NCBI GenBank assembly: GCA_027596195.1
Contig: JADGJG010000269.1
Location: forward strand, 1-26,717
Length of the DNA: 26,717 bases
Source of the DNA: Podochytrium sp. JEL0797
Taxonomy: Eukaryota > Chytridiomycota > Chytridiomycetes > Chytridiales > Chytriomycetaceae
Direction: 5' to 3'
The notes under the pieces were generated by a model. The model was not told the DNA's origin. It searched no databases and was given only the letters and a program-made list of their open reading frames with translations. Within the stretch, counting starts at the first letter, position 1, and every line of letters starts with the position of its first letter. Made by a program: the position numbers and the translations under genes. Positions 12,280 to 20,800 of the stretch are shown here, one piece after another.

Positions 12280-12434
12280 AAAATCAGCTCCTTTTCGAAA
12301 ACAGCCATCCTGTTCAAAAATATGTCTGGTGAGGATCCTATGGAATTGTGGTTTTTTGAATATCTTGATGGGTGGAGATTCCTTAGTTTTTGGCCAGGCT
12401 TTCGCCTGTTTCGAGAAGTTCCTCACCCTGTCTC

Positions 12435-12641
12435 CACTCACTCCGTCGACGCTTCAACAGCCACGTTCAAAATTCACATGCAAAACGTTTTTATTCAAAG
12501 AAGATTTAGGAAATCATGGTACACAAAACAACAGCCAATGCGAAGGTCAGTGATGGGGCGCGGGGGGTTTCAATGCAAGTTGTCCAAATCCTCCGGGGCC
12601 AAGTGATTCTGGAGTTTGGCTAATTTGGTGGCCTTTTCTGG
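12435..12641 (-). pseudogene. Duplicated fragment of the MND1 3' end
   Basis: The reverse complement reads EKATKLAKLQNHLAPEDLDNLH and stop. This is the last MND1 exon (EKAAKLAK..LQSHL..PEDLDNLP) with two internal deletions. The match continues through the 3' untranslated region: CCCATCACTG, TTGTGTACCATGAT, TCTTCTTTGAATAAAAACG and TTTTGCATGTGAAT all have close counterparts at 17018-17110. Because the match runs past the AATAAA signal (here 12490-12495 on the minus strand), this looks like a genomic segment copy rather than a retrocopy of mRNA. It has no start and is presumed non-functional. Confidence 0.8.
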
Positions 12642-12685
12642 TTGTGTGTGTATGTGTGTGTGTGTGTGTGGGGGGGGGGGGGGGG
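12642..12685 (+). repeat. (GT)n microsatellite followed by 16-G run
   Basis: A TG/GT dinucleotide array with one TA interruption runs directly into sixteen consecutive G (12670-12685). It sits at the upstream border of the MND1 fragment. The matching place in the intact gene is the short CA-containing intron before the last exon, so the array probably expanded from that intron. Confidence 0.9.
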
Positions 12686-12807
12686 TGCCTTTCCACTCTT
12701 GCGTTGGTAGGTGGTTTCGGAACGCAAATTGGACGCTTTTCTTCGCATCGTTTTGTGTCAGTATTGCGCTCAAAATCGCAATCTGTAACTGAGACACACC
12801 CTCATAG

Positions 12808-13346
12808 TTACTTCTTATGCGCTTGATTGGAAGAATGCCCGTTTGAAAATCCTGCGGCTACGGCGGCGATTTGGGGCAGGTCGGGGCTCACATCGGAATT
12901 CTGGCACAGCTTTGCCCAGTGGCTCTTGTCAATGACATGAGCCACAGTGCAATCCTGTGCCGCCTTGGTAAGCTCACTGAAGCCGCAAAAAACCAGTCCG
13001 TTCATGGAATCCAACGCGTCCGCAAACAATTGCGGGTTCGTGACCACGTCAGGGTCGGGAAGGCCCTTCCAGATGATGGACGCGATGCGCCAACAGCTAG
13101 GATACTCCCACGCGCACCTCGCCCTCCTGAATGGTCTTGTTTTCACGCTTCTTCGCTTCCCCCTTTGACAGCATGTGCTCTTGGCGCTTTTGGAGTGCTC
13201 CACCTTGTAGACGAGCGTGGGCGTTCTCGAGAAGCCGGCGTAATGCTCCCACGGTTGCGCGACGGAGGGGTTCGCGTGTGGTAGCAAGGTCACGGTTTGC
13301 TTCTGCGCAGCCGCTGTGGCGAATGAGGCGATTGCGAGTTTTTCTC
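12808..13346 (-). pseudogene. J-domain/PARP-type zinc-finger gene copy 1, frameshifted and truncated
   Basis: The minus-strand reading gives PWEHYAG, YKVEHSKSAKSTC, then after a frame change ASIIWKGLPDPDVV, MNGLVFCGFSELTKAAQD and TVAHVIDKSHWAKL. YKVEHSKSAKSTC plus CW-x-V/I and GFSEL resemble the PARP-type zinc finger (YRVEYAKSGRASC ... CFWKV ... GFSEL). Relative to the copy at 20052-20800, one A is missing at ~13164-13166 in the run before GGGGG, which destroys the frame inside the zinc finger. Similarity to that copy fades at about 13346, so the J-domain part is absent. The 3' flank (ATCTGTAACTGAGACAC.. near 12779) is shared with copy 3 at 25.7 kb. Confidence 0.75.
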
Positions 13347-13946
13347 GAATGAGGCCTTCTTTAGACCAGTCCTTTATTCCTTCTTTCGATATTGATAATA
13401 GAAGACTTTTGCAGACTTTTTGGCTGAGAAGGCCTGCAGAAACAAAAATGAATTAAGGAGGGGTCGAATTCGTTGCATTCCACAGGCGGTTGTTTTTGCC
13501 AATCCAACTTATTCCAAAACTAAATGAGTTATTCCAATTTAAGTAAATGTAAACTTTTTTTTGCTTCCAAGACGACACAGTGCGACGCGTACCAGCCTCG
13601 TTTGCGTCTGCTCGCGAGTTGGAAAAGCACGATTTGCGCAAGGTGTTCGATCAAAAGAACGCGTCAACAACATTTTCGAACCATTCCCAGCGGCACCACC
13701 AAACGAGGCGATATGGCTTCTTGATTTTCCGAAAGTGACAGGGAGAAGTCTAACTTGAGCAGAACATCTCCTAACCACTCTTACGGGTAGATTTCTTTCC
13801 ATCCTCGCCTTTTTGATGGTTAAAGACTTTTGTGTTGGTATCATTAAGTTTGAAGGAAATAAATAAGGAATAAAAATTGAGATAAAGTATATTGTTCAAA
13901 CAGAAGAAATGAGAAAGAAGAAGAAAAACTGGAATCCAACACACGT
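13347..13946. other. Gene-poor interval with one coding-like stretch
   Basis: There is no recognised gene. On the plus strand, 13571-13738 is open and reads VRRVPASFASARELEKHDLR and KVFDQKNASTTFSNHSQ before a TGA. An AG acceptor (TTCCAAG) precedes it, so it could be a terminal exon or a remnant, but I find no partner exon or family. A 9-bp inverted repeat (AGGCCTTCT / AGAAGGCCT, ~13350 and ~13428) flanks the beginning of the interval. The 3' part (13855-13946) is A-rich and is probably the 3' region of the minus-strand gene that follows. Confidence 0.4.
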
Positions 13947-14294
13947 TCACTCCTCCACATCCTCAAGCTCAGCCAACTTGCGAATCGCCTCGGCAGCCAA
14001 TGTCTTGGAGTTGCGCTTCTTCTTGATGGTCAAAGAGTGAGGGTTCAAGTGATCCATCAAATCCGAATCCTTCTTGTTGGAATTGCTGTTGGGGTTTGAG
14101 GTGTCTCTGACGCGACGTTCGAGGGTTGAAACGGGGGAATGGCTCTTGACGGCGGCCTTCTTGAGGGCAGTTGTGGCGGCGATGTTGGAGACGAGAGGGA
14201 TCGGTTCAAGGATGTGGGACTCCTCCTGTTTGGTGGAAGTGGGGCCAACGGTCGCGCGGGCAGAGAAGAGCTTGAAGAACTTGGCAAAGAGCAT
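13947..14294 (-). CDS. Small hypothetical protein (115 aa)
   Basis: An intronless frame starts at the ATG at 14294 (MLFAKFFKLFSARATVG) and ends in EDVEE. I do not recognise the family. The first ~15 residues are hydrophobic and basic without acidic residues, which would fit a mitochondrial targeting helix or a short membrane anchor. The rest is polar and rich in Lys, Ser and Asn (SNPNSNSNKKDSD, TIKKKRNSK), with a charged helical tail. The frame is open upstream to 14474, but this start is favoured because a TATAAA lies 64-69 bp upstream of it and because later codons have more ordinary composition. The neighbouring methyltransferase ends 187 bp upstream on the same strand. It could still be a chance frame. 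Confidence 0.5.
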   Translation of the reverse strand: MLFAKFFKLFSARATVGPTSTKQEESHILEPIPLVSNIAATTALKKAAVKSHSPVSTLERRVRDTSNPNSNSNKKDSDLMDHLNPHSLTIKKKRNSKTLAAEAIRKLAELEDVEE

Positions 14295-14357
14295 GATGAT
14301 GAAGAGTGGAAGGGGTTGGTTTTTTGGAAGAGGGGGATTGTGAAAAACCGAGCCGGC

Positions 14358-14363
14358 TTTATA
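14358..14363 (-). promoter_or_regulatory. TATA box of the small minus-strand gene
   Basis: TATAAA on the minus strand (tttata on the plus strand), 64 bp before the chosen ATG at 14294. It is the clearest TATA box that sits correctly relative to a gene start in this window. Confidence 0.5.
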
Positions 14364-14480
14364 CGTTTTTGGAGGCCGTCGTGATATGGCAGGGTCAAAA
14401 CGTCGCGTCGCGCACCACCCCCAAAAATTCGAAAAACACGGCCGCGAACTCGCGATCCGACATACAGCCAGCACATGGGT

Positions 14481-15149
14481 TTATTGGGAAGCACCGCGAG
14501 AGATGTAAAATACATTGAATTTGGGACACAAGGGATTCGCGTCGCTTGCTGCCAATGCTTTCTCGTCCAAGCTGGATCGATCGAGAATCCTCCTCTCGAC
14601 CGTCAAGCCAGTCTCGAGCAATCGATCCTCGAAGTCTTCGGCAAAGCATCGGTCGGGATCAACAACAAGGGCCAGTCCATTCGGGGCAAGCATTTTGGCG
14701 ATGAGGGTTGCGACGGGCTTCACTGCGCGGCCGAGATACAGCACGTCTGAGGCAATGATGAGATCGAATTCGCCAGTTGGCAGGTCTGCCGAGTACCAGT
14801 TGAGGACTTTTGTGGAGCAGTTTTGTAGGTTGTTTACGGCGATCGCGTTTTCGGCAGCGCGCAGAGACTCTTCGGATGCGTCCGTCAGCACAACAGAAGC
14901 GGAAGGAAACATGGCGGCGGCTGCTAGGCCGCCAAGGCCGCGGCCACAGCCGAGTTCGAGGATTCGGAGAGGATTCCTAGGCGCACTAGGAGTGCTTTCC
15001 CTAATGGCGTCCTTGGCCAAGTCTTCTAGCTGCTGCACCAACACTACCCCTGAGTTCCACAGCTGCTCCCAGAGCATCAGCGGTGTGTCAGGAGAGTGAT
15101 TCAGAGACCCTGTTGGCAGCACAAGTAGTGTTCCATTCGAGAGCTGCAT
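14481..15149 (-). CDS. METTL21/EFM-type protein methyltransferase (Methyltransf_16)
   Basis: A 222-residue seven-beta-strand SAM-dependent methyltransferase in one exon. Motif I is ILELGCGRGLGG (~64-74), the acidic residue ending strand 2 is in VVLTDAS (~87-92), and the family hallmark after strand 4 is LIIASDVLY (~131-138). The N-terminal LWEQLWNSGVVL matches the METTL21/EFM pre-motif (W..WxxxxxL). Members trimethylate lysines on elongation factors, chaperones and similar proteins; the substrate here is unknown. The frame could start 48 nt earlier at 15197, but that would overlap the MND1 start, so the ATG at 15149 (MQLSNGTLL) is preferred. The gene is divergent from MND1 with only 27 bp between start codons. 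Confidence 0.85.
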   Translation of the reverse strand: MQLSNGTLLVLPTGSLNHSPDTPLMLWEQLWNSGVVLVQQLEDLAKDAIRESTPSAPRNPLRILELGCGRGLGGLAAAAMFPSASVVLTDASEESLRAAENAIAVNNLQNCSTKVLNWYSADLPTGEFDLIIASDVLYLGRAVKPVATLIAKMLAPNGLALVVDPDRCFAEDFEDRLLETGLTVERRILDRSSLDEKALAASDANPLCPKFNVFYISRGASQ

Positions 15150-15176
15150 TTCGAACACAAAAAACAAACAGAAAAC
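15150..15176. promoter_or_regulatory. 27-bp divergent start-to-start spacer
   Basis: This A-rich stretch lies between the methyltransferase ATG (minus) and the MND1 ATG (plus). With only 27 bp, the two promoters must overlap the opposite gene's 5' coding region, or transcripts must overlap. Confidence 0.5.
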
Positions 15177-16997
15177 ATGGTCCGCGCTTGCTCCCATCTC
15201 ACTCTCTGCCCCTCGCTAACCAACGCTCCCATCCAGTCCAGCGGCAGAAAGAAGCCCCTCACTCAGGACGAGAAAAAGACAAAGCTGCTCGAGCTGTTCC
15301 ACGAATCCGTACGTTTTTACTTGTTGTTTCCCATCACGAGCACAGGCTAATGTCCCTCTCTTAGCGCGATGTCTGGGCCCTCAAGGTGTGTGGGGTGCAT
15401 GCCTAGAGTGCAGTGAGCGAGAGACATCCAGGACTCCAGCGAATGCACGCGCTTGACCACACCAATCATCAACCTCATTCGAGTCGATATGGCATCAGTC
15501 CTCCCCCCCACTGCTATTCCTTGCCACCCCACCTCCAACATGCATGCGCGAGAATCAGATCAATCCAGGACTAGCTCGCGGATCGCCGAAATGCCGAGAT
15601 TGGGGCGACGCGCGAAATGCGAACCGAACTTGCCCTCAGCAACGGCACATGTGGGACATGAGCACGAGTATTATACTGCGAAATAATTGGAAGGAATGCG
15701 CATCGGTCGGAGGCGATCGTGGAGTCCAAACAAAACAGACCCCCGCCTTGTCCGGACAACCTTCAGAAAATCGCGAACTTGGGCGATATCGCGCACGCCG
15801 TGCCCAACGCGGGAGTGGCTCCATGCATGAACGATTGAATCGGGGCTTGCGAAAAAAAACATGCACCGCGAGCGAAAGCGAATCTCGAACGCGATCCGAC
15901 TCCATCCTCCTCTCGCATTGCGTCCAGCAACAGCCAAGCCACCTTACGAATCACAACTCATCATTTTTTCCTCTCTTATCAGGATTTGGAAAAGGTTGCA
16001 TCGAAAGAAAAGGGAATCGGTGTGTATTGTTGCTGTTTCCGCGGCGTTTGATTTGGATACTGAACTCACCCCCTTCTCTTTTTTCAAATCAGTTTTGAAT
16101 ACTGTGAAGGAGATTTTGGACATGCTTGTGGTAACTCGCGTTGACTCGAATGTAATACGCGGGCACTTTTTTTTGATCGCTATTCTTTTCAACAAAATTA
16201 GAGTGATGGATTCGTGAACTCGGAAAAGATTGGAAGCGGAAATTATTTCTTTTCGTTCCCTGGTGCTGCTGCTGCCACGGTTTGCACCCTCCCTTTTTTG
16301 ATTTTGGAACGGCGCTCCCTGCCCACTCTGCTGGACACCGTCGATCCCATCCTCCTCTACCCAATCAAGTTCGCTTAATATTCATCTTTTTGGTTATGCA
16401 GAAAAAACGCCAACTGCAAGACTTGGAGACTGAAGTGGCGACTGCCAAGGTATCAAACCTCCGCTCTCCCGCCCCTTCTTGTTTTGTGTTCTAATCAAGC
16501 AACGCACGCAAACTCCACCACCACCCTACAGAAAACCAAAGTCACTCTCGAAAAAGACATCGAGGATGCAACGAAAGGACGCGAAGCAACCGTGAGTTCA
16601 CTTTTTTTTTCTCCGTTTCCCTACACTCTCCGCAATTCTAAATAACCAAACACATTCCTCTGTGCCACATTAGGAAGAGAGATCCACCCTCCTGGCCGCA
16701 CTCAAAGAATCCGAATCGCGCTCGCAAGGACTCAAGACGGAACTCTTGCAGTTCAAGGACTGCGACCCCGCCTTGATTGGTGCCAAAGGTAACCACACCC
16801 ACACACTGCTCCCTTCTCCAATTCTCACCCCCTCTCAACAAACAGAAAAGGCCGCCAAGCTCGCCAAAGCCGCCGCCAACCGATGGACCGACAACATTTT
16901 CTGCCTCCAGAGCCACTTGAGCAACAAACACAACATGGCCACGGCCGATTTTTGCAAGTTTTTCAATGTGCCGGAGGATTTGGACAACTTGCCTTGA
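15177..16997 (+). CDS. MND1: MND1, meiotic recombination accessory factor
   Basis: Exons: 15177-15179 (ATG only), 15237-15308, 15365-15385, 15983-16019, 16093-16130, 16202-16279, 16402-16449, 16532-16591, 16674-16788, 16846-16997; 207 residues against 205 in human. MND1 pairs with HOP2 and stimulates RAD51/DMC1 strand exchange in meiosis. The winged-helix N-terminus reads KKPLTQDEKKTKLLELF, RDVWALK, DLEKVASKEKGI and DGFVNSEKIGSGNYFFSFP. A leucine-zipper coiled coil follows (exons 7-9), then CDP and the hallmark AANRWTDNIF and PEDLDNLP. The coding frame is also open from the ATG straight through the first proposed intron. Splicing right after the ATG is preferred because it yields MSSGRKKPLTQDEKK, which lines up with the family start, and a CTAAC branch-like site and CAG acceptor are present. 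Intron 3 (15386-15982) is 597 nt. Confidence 0.93.
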
Positions 16998-17086
16998 ACC
17001 ACCCTGCTCGCGTCCCATCACTGTGTCGTTCGCATTTTGCTGTTGTGTGTGTTTTTGTGTACCATGATATCCTGAATCTTCTTTTG

Positions 17087-17092
17087 AATAAA
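17087..17092 (+). terminator. Polyadenylation signal of MND1
   Basis: AATAAA lies 90 bp after the stop codon. The same signal is kept in the duplicated fragment at 12490-12495 on the minus strand. Confidence 0.6.
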
Positions 17093-17114
17093 AACCGTTT
17101 TGCATGTGAATGTT

Positions 17115-17469
17115 GAAGACGACTGTCGACGGATGAGGGAAGGGAGTAGAAGCCGGCTGGGGTGGGAGAGGACGAGGTGGGATTTGTGAGGTCAATCCGA
17201 TGGTTTCGCCGATGGCAGTTAAGTATGGAGTTGCGGAGATTGTTGGTGAGGGGAGCAAAATTTTGAAGGGTTTGAAGGGGGGGGGGGGTTGTTGGGAGTA
17301 CCGCAGGTTCCAGATGTGGGCGCACTGGGACTGGAGGATTGGGAATATTTGTGAGGTATGTTAGGGTGAGGCTGGGTGGGATGAGGGGCGGATACTAAAT
17401 TATGCGGGGTCGTTTGATGGATTCTGTGCGGAGTATGGGATAAATAAATGAACTCCTGCTCCTCCTATC
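17115..17469. other. Unassigned interval between MND1 and F-box remnant
   Basis: There is a G-rich plus strand with twelve consecutive G at 17277-17288. The minus strand has Pro/Thr-rich open stretches in two frames (for example PYLTAIGETIGLTSQIPPRP) that might be exons of an unknown gene convergent with MND1, but I cannot join them into a model. Confidence 0.35.
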
Positions 17470-18104
17470 ACGGACAGTAAAAGCGTGGAGAAACCCGCGG
17501 CTTCAGTCGGGCACTCCTTGCAGCCCTTCAGCTCGAATCGCGCGAGCCCTGAACCTGCCAATGAAATCTCCTCAACTGTCCCGCCCTCCACTGAATTCGC
17601 CGATATCCCCTTGGACGTTGCCGAACTGATCCTGGCTTGGATTCCTCCCAAGCAAGTGTGGCTCCTCCGCCGGCTTTCTCGCTCCTTCCGTGGATGCATC
17701 GAAACGGTTTCGTTCGCCACACTCAACCTTGGCCGCTTTGTGGGTTCTCGCCCCTTTCGACGAAATGAATGTGAATGAGAGTACTTTGAAGGAAACGGAT
17801 CGCCTTTACCTCCAAGCCCCACTTGTCTATCAATCCGTACATATTCGAAGACAATGGAGGGATCTGCGTTCCATCTGGATGACCAGCATAACTCGGCCAT
17901 AACCAGCTCGAGTCCTCCATTCCAACTGAACTGGCGAATCTTTTGAAGCTGAAATGGTTTAACTTGAACAGCAACTCTGCTTTGTCTGGGGAAGTGCCTG
18001 TTGGATTGGTGGATCTGCATGAGTTGAAGTATTTTGATTTGCGCGGGTGTCCAAGCGTAATTTGCTCTTTTGAGTTTCCGGGTCACACAGGATGGGTATT
18101 GTGA
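17470..18104 (+). pseudogene. Decayed F-box/LRR protein gene
   Basis: A plus-strand frame carries an F-box: FADIPLDVAELILAWIPPK followed by LLRRLSRSFRGC. It ends at 17778 after a frame break near 17735. Another frame, to 17902, reads LAPFDEMNVNESTLKETDRL and YLQAPLVYQSVHIRRQW. A third frame from ~17910 gives IPTELANLLKLKWFNLN, SGEVPVGLVDLHELKYFDLR and stops at 18104. No in-frame ATG precedes the F-box; a TGA lies at ~17449. Most of the LRR domain is missing between frames 2 and 3. F-box/LRR proteins normally act as SCF ubiquitin-ligase substrate receptors. This copy is broken by at least two frame changes, unless unseen introns explain them. It shares its C-terminal repeat with 11770-12279. 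Confidence 0.65.
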
Positions 18105-18956
18105 ATGAGCGCGAATAAACCGAAATGTATTGATGCATTGCTGTTTAAGATTTGTTGGTATGTCTGGTCCAGTTGGACTTCTCCTTGTCACGTTCGGAAA
18201 TATCGACAAGACATCTCTCTTTTGTGTCCTTCTAACAGGTGCTAGTGCCAGTATAGTTGCGAGGTGGCAAGTTTAAAACTCCCATTTCCGAGAATATATT
18301 CATGCAATTTGATGAGTTTGAATCCTGGACCTCTCCTAGAGAATTTGAGTTCAAGTGGCAGCATGGAATCTGAAACGCGCTCACAAGGTCCAAGTCCGAA
18401 CTCTTGACAATATATCCACTTTTGAATTTCATTCATTCAGTTTTTACCTTGACTCACTGCTGATTGCGGCTTACACGCTTTGCCGTGTCCCCTCAATCTT
18501 ATGACATATGCTCTTCATTGAGAAGCACACTGCTTCTCCTCTGCGCCTTACGGGCATGGGAAACACCTAAAAGGACAAATCAGTATCCACGACACTGTGA
18601 TTCAAATACTCGATCCTCCACGATCTGCATGAGTGGTAGTAATAGTTATGGAGTGATGCCTCCCCATGCAGGGGTTGAGTTTTTGGACCATGAGATGGTA
18701 AGGCTGCTGAGACAGTCAGAGCTTTCACGCTGTTCCACGAATACTTTGTGGTATCACTTTTGGAAAAATTGTCCTGGTTCGAACTCATCAATGGGTCAAT
18801 GGATCATTTGGCTTTTCAATTGTAAATCGAAATTGCCAAAGCGACTGTAAAATGCATAAATAGCGGAGCCAGTGCCAAAGGATTCTTATCTTGACAAGTC
18901 TACCATCCCAACAAAACAACACACACACTACTCCCCTCTCTCCCCCTGCCAAATTA
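18105..18956. other. Gene-poor region upstream of a possible start
   Basis: No family is recognisable. The open frames at 18464-18850 (plus) and 18242-18436 (minus) have no domain that I know. A TATA-like GCATAAATAG near 18853 and a CA/CT-rich leader (18900-18950) look like a promoter for the ATG at 18957. Confidence 0.35.
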
Positions 18957-18971
18957 ATGTCTTTTGACCGG
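18957..18971 (+). other. Possible orphan first exon (MSFDR)
   Basis: ATG TCT TTT GAC CGG is followed at once by a perfect GTGAGT donor at 18972. A TATA-like site and a CT-rich leader lie upstream. MS(Y/F)DR is the usual start of one class of 20S proteasome alpha subunits (continuing A-x-TVFSPDG). I could not find that continuation in the next kilobase, so this may be a stranded promoter plus first exon, or a coincidence. Confidence 0.3.
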
Positions 18972-20051
18972 GTGAGTACATTCAAAAGATTACAAACGGC
19001 TTAATGTGACACAAAATAATTCGTGATGGGAGGAGTCTTGTTCCCTCAGTATCTGCTCATTCTCACAGCCCGCATTCGCGAGAAATCAACGGCCAGTTCT
19101 TCAAAAAAGAACCTGCGGTAAGCAAATGCAAACGCAGACACGTTCGGCCAAGCATAATGTCGCGCGAATCGAAAATCAGCGGCCAAGTTGATGCTTCAAT
19201 GGCTGGAGTTTTCGACAGCTCAGTGAGGCCAATGTCAGGCCATTGGAGTGAACAATATCCCACATTGTTTTTGGCTTGAGGCTCCTTCAAACATGGTTCT
19301 CTTGTTGAAACGAAGCTACTGTATCAAACACGACTTCCACTGCTGTGACTTCCCTGTTGGGCCGTTTGGATAAATTCAGCATATGTGAAGAGAACGAGCA
19401 ATTGTCGAACTTGAAGAATCCCGGAGTTTCTTGCAACATGATATCGAAACGTCTCAAGGATTGCCTTGACAGCAAAGAACGCCGACACCCATGGTGTATT
19501 CAGGAAATTGTTTTTTCTTCCAAAATTCAATGTTGACATTCCAGAATTTGATAAAAATTCGTTTTGAATGACCTTTTGTTTTTTACAGACCAACCCTGAA
19601 ACCATTATCCTAAGTTCACTTCGGAATATGAGCATGAGATCGTGATTGATCCCGAGTTTGAAGGTGTCATTTGATTTAGGTTCCGCGCAAGGGTCCGAAA
19701 AATGACCCAAGTATCAATAACTATGTTTTCAATCCCTCATGTTAGAATATGACCGCCTTGTTTCGTAATGTTGCAATAATTAAGTCGTCGAAAACGGGAT
19801 CATGTTTCACAACTGGTCCAGCCCCGTTCCCTGAGTGTTACAAGCCATTACTCAGACACACTTGCGCCAAGAGATCTTCATGATCGCCTGATCCAAGGAT
19901 TCTGACACCTCACAATCAGTAGCTGAGATAGTATGCTGTAAGCAGGAGGCTGGAAATTTAAAATTCAACCTGCTTTTGTATTCCAAAGTCCAACTTCACA
20001 AAAAACCACTTCAAGCAGTATAAAACAAACAAAACCATGCGACCCTCCCCG
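18972..20051. other. Region without a convincing gene
   Basis: A plausible acceptor at ~19049-19073 leads into a short open stretch ending at a GTAAGC donor (19117). After that nothing coherent follows. An open minus-strand frame (19324-19710) has no recognised domain. The sequence looks more A/T-rich than the genes around it, consistent with decayed or intergenic DNA. Confidence 0.4.
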
Positions 20052-20800
20052 TCACTTCTTGCGTTTCCACTTGGAAGGACGCACATTTGAAGGTCCCTCG
20101 GCTGCGGCGGCGATTTGGGGCAGCGGGGGGTCGGCTGCGGGATTCTGCTGCAGCTTGGCCCATTTGCTCTTGTCCATGACATGGGCCACCATGCAATCCT
20201 GCTCCGCCTTAGAAAGCTCACTGAAACCGCAAAAAACCAGTCCGTTCATGGAATTCAACGCGTTGTCAAACAATTGCGGGTTCGTGCCACGTCGGGGTCG
20301 GGAAGGCCCAGCCAGATGATGGACGCAACACGCCAACATTCAGCGAGAATAGCTGTCCGATAGGCGGTTCCAGCTTCCCACACGCACCTCGCCCTCCTGA
20401 ATGGTCTTGTTTTCACACTTCTTCGCTTCCCCCTTTTGACAGCATGTGCTCTTGGCGCTTTTGGAGTGCTCCACCTTGTAGACGAGCGTGGGTGAAAGGC
20501 GCCGGCGTAATGCTCCCACGGTTGCGCAACGAAGGGGTTCGCATGTGTTCGCAAGGTCGCGGTTTGCTTCTGCACAGCCACTGTGGCGAACGAGGCGATT
20601 GCCGAGGTTTTCTTGAGTTCGAGGAGTCTGCCGCGAGCCTCGCAGATGGTGCAAAACGCATCGGCCGTTCCCCCCTTGTCTGCGTGCGAAGTCATGGCCA
20701 GCTGCAGAAAGGCATTCCTGATGATGGCCGGCCCATTCACTGTTGATGCCGCCCGCGCAGTCTTTGAAGGATTCCGCGTTGAATCCTAGGTCTGCTAGGC
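20052..20800 (-). pseudogene. J-domain/PARP-type zinc-finger gene copy 2, frameshifted
   Basis: This is the longest copy of the family. On the minus strand it begins with a J-domain-like block, RNAFLQLAMTSHADKGG and then AFCTICEARGRLLE. The usual HPDKGG is HADKGG. Next come NPFVAQPWEHYAG, YKVEHSKSAKSTCCQKGE, KKCENKTIQEGEVRVG (a PARP-type zinc-finger start with its Cys pair spaced more widely than the normal C-x2-C), CWRVASIIWLGLPDPD, MNGLVFCGFSELSKAEQD and KSKWAKL, with stop at 20052. Three frame changes are needed. One is clearly a missing base: near 20286 it has TTCGTGCCACG where copies 1 and 3 have TTCGTGACCACG. An intact relative could be a DNA-break or chaperone-linked factor; this copy is probably dead. 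Confidence 0.75.

Noticed and set aside
15195..15197. Upstream ATG for the methyltransferase
   Set aside because: It adds 16 residues unlike the family and would overlap the MND1 start codon; the ATG at 15149 is preferred.
17400..18209. 269-codon open frame on the minus strand
   Set aside because: It is the antisense shadow of the F-box/LRR remnant; the plus strand carries recognisable F-box and LRR motifs while this frame matches nothing.
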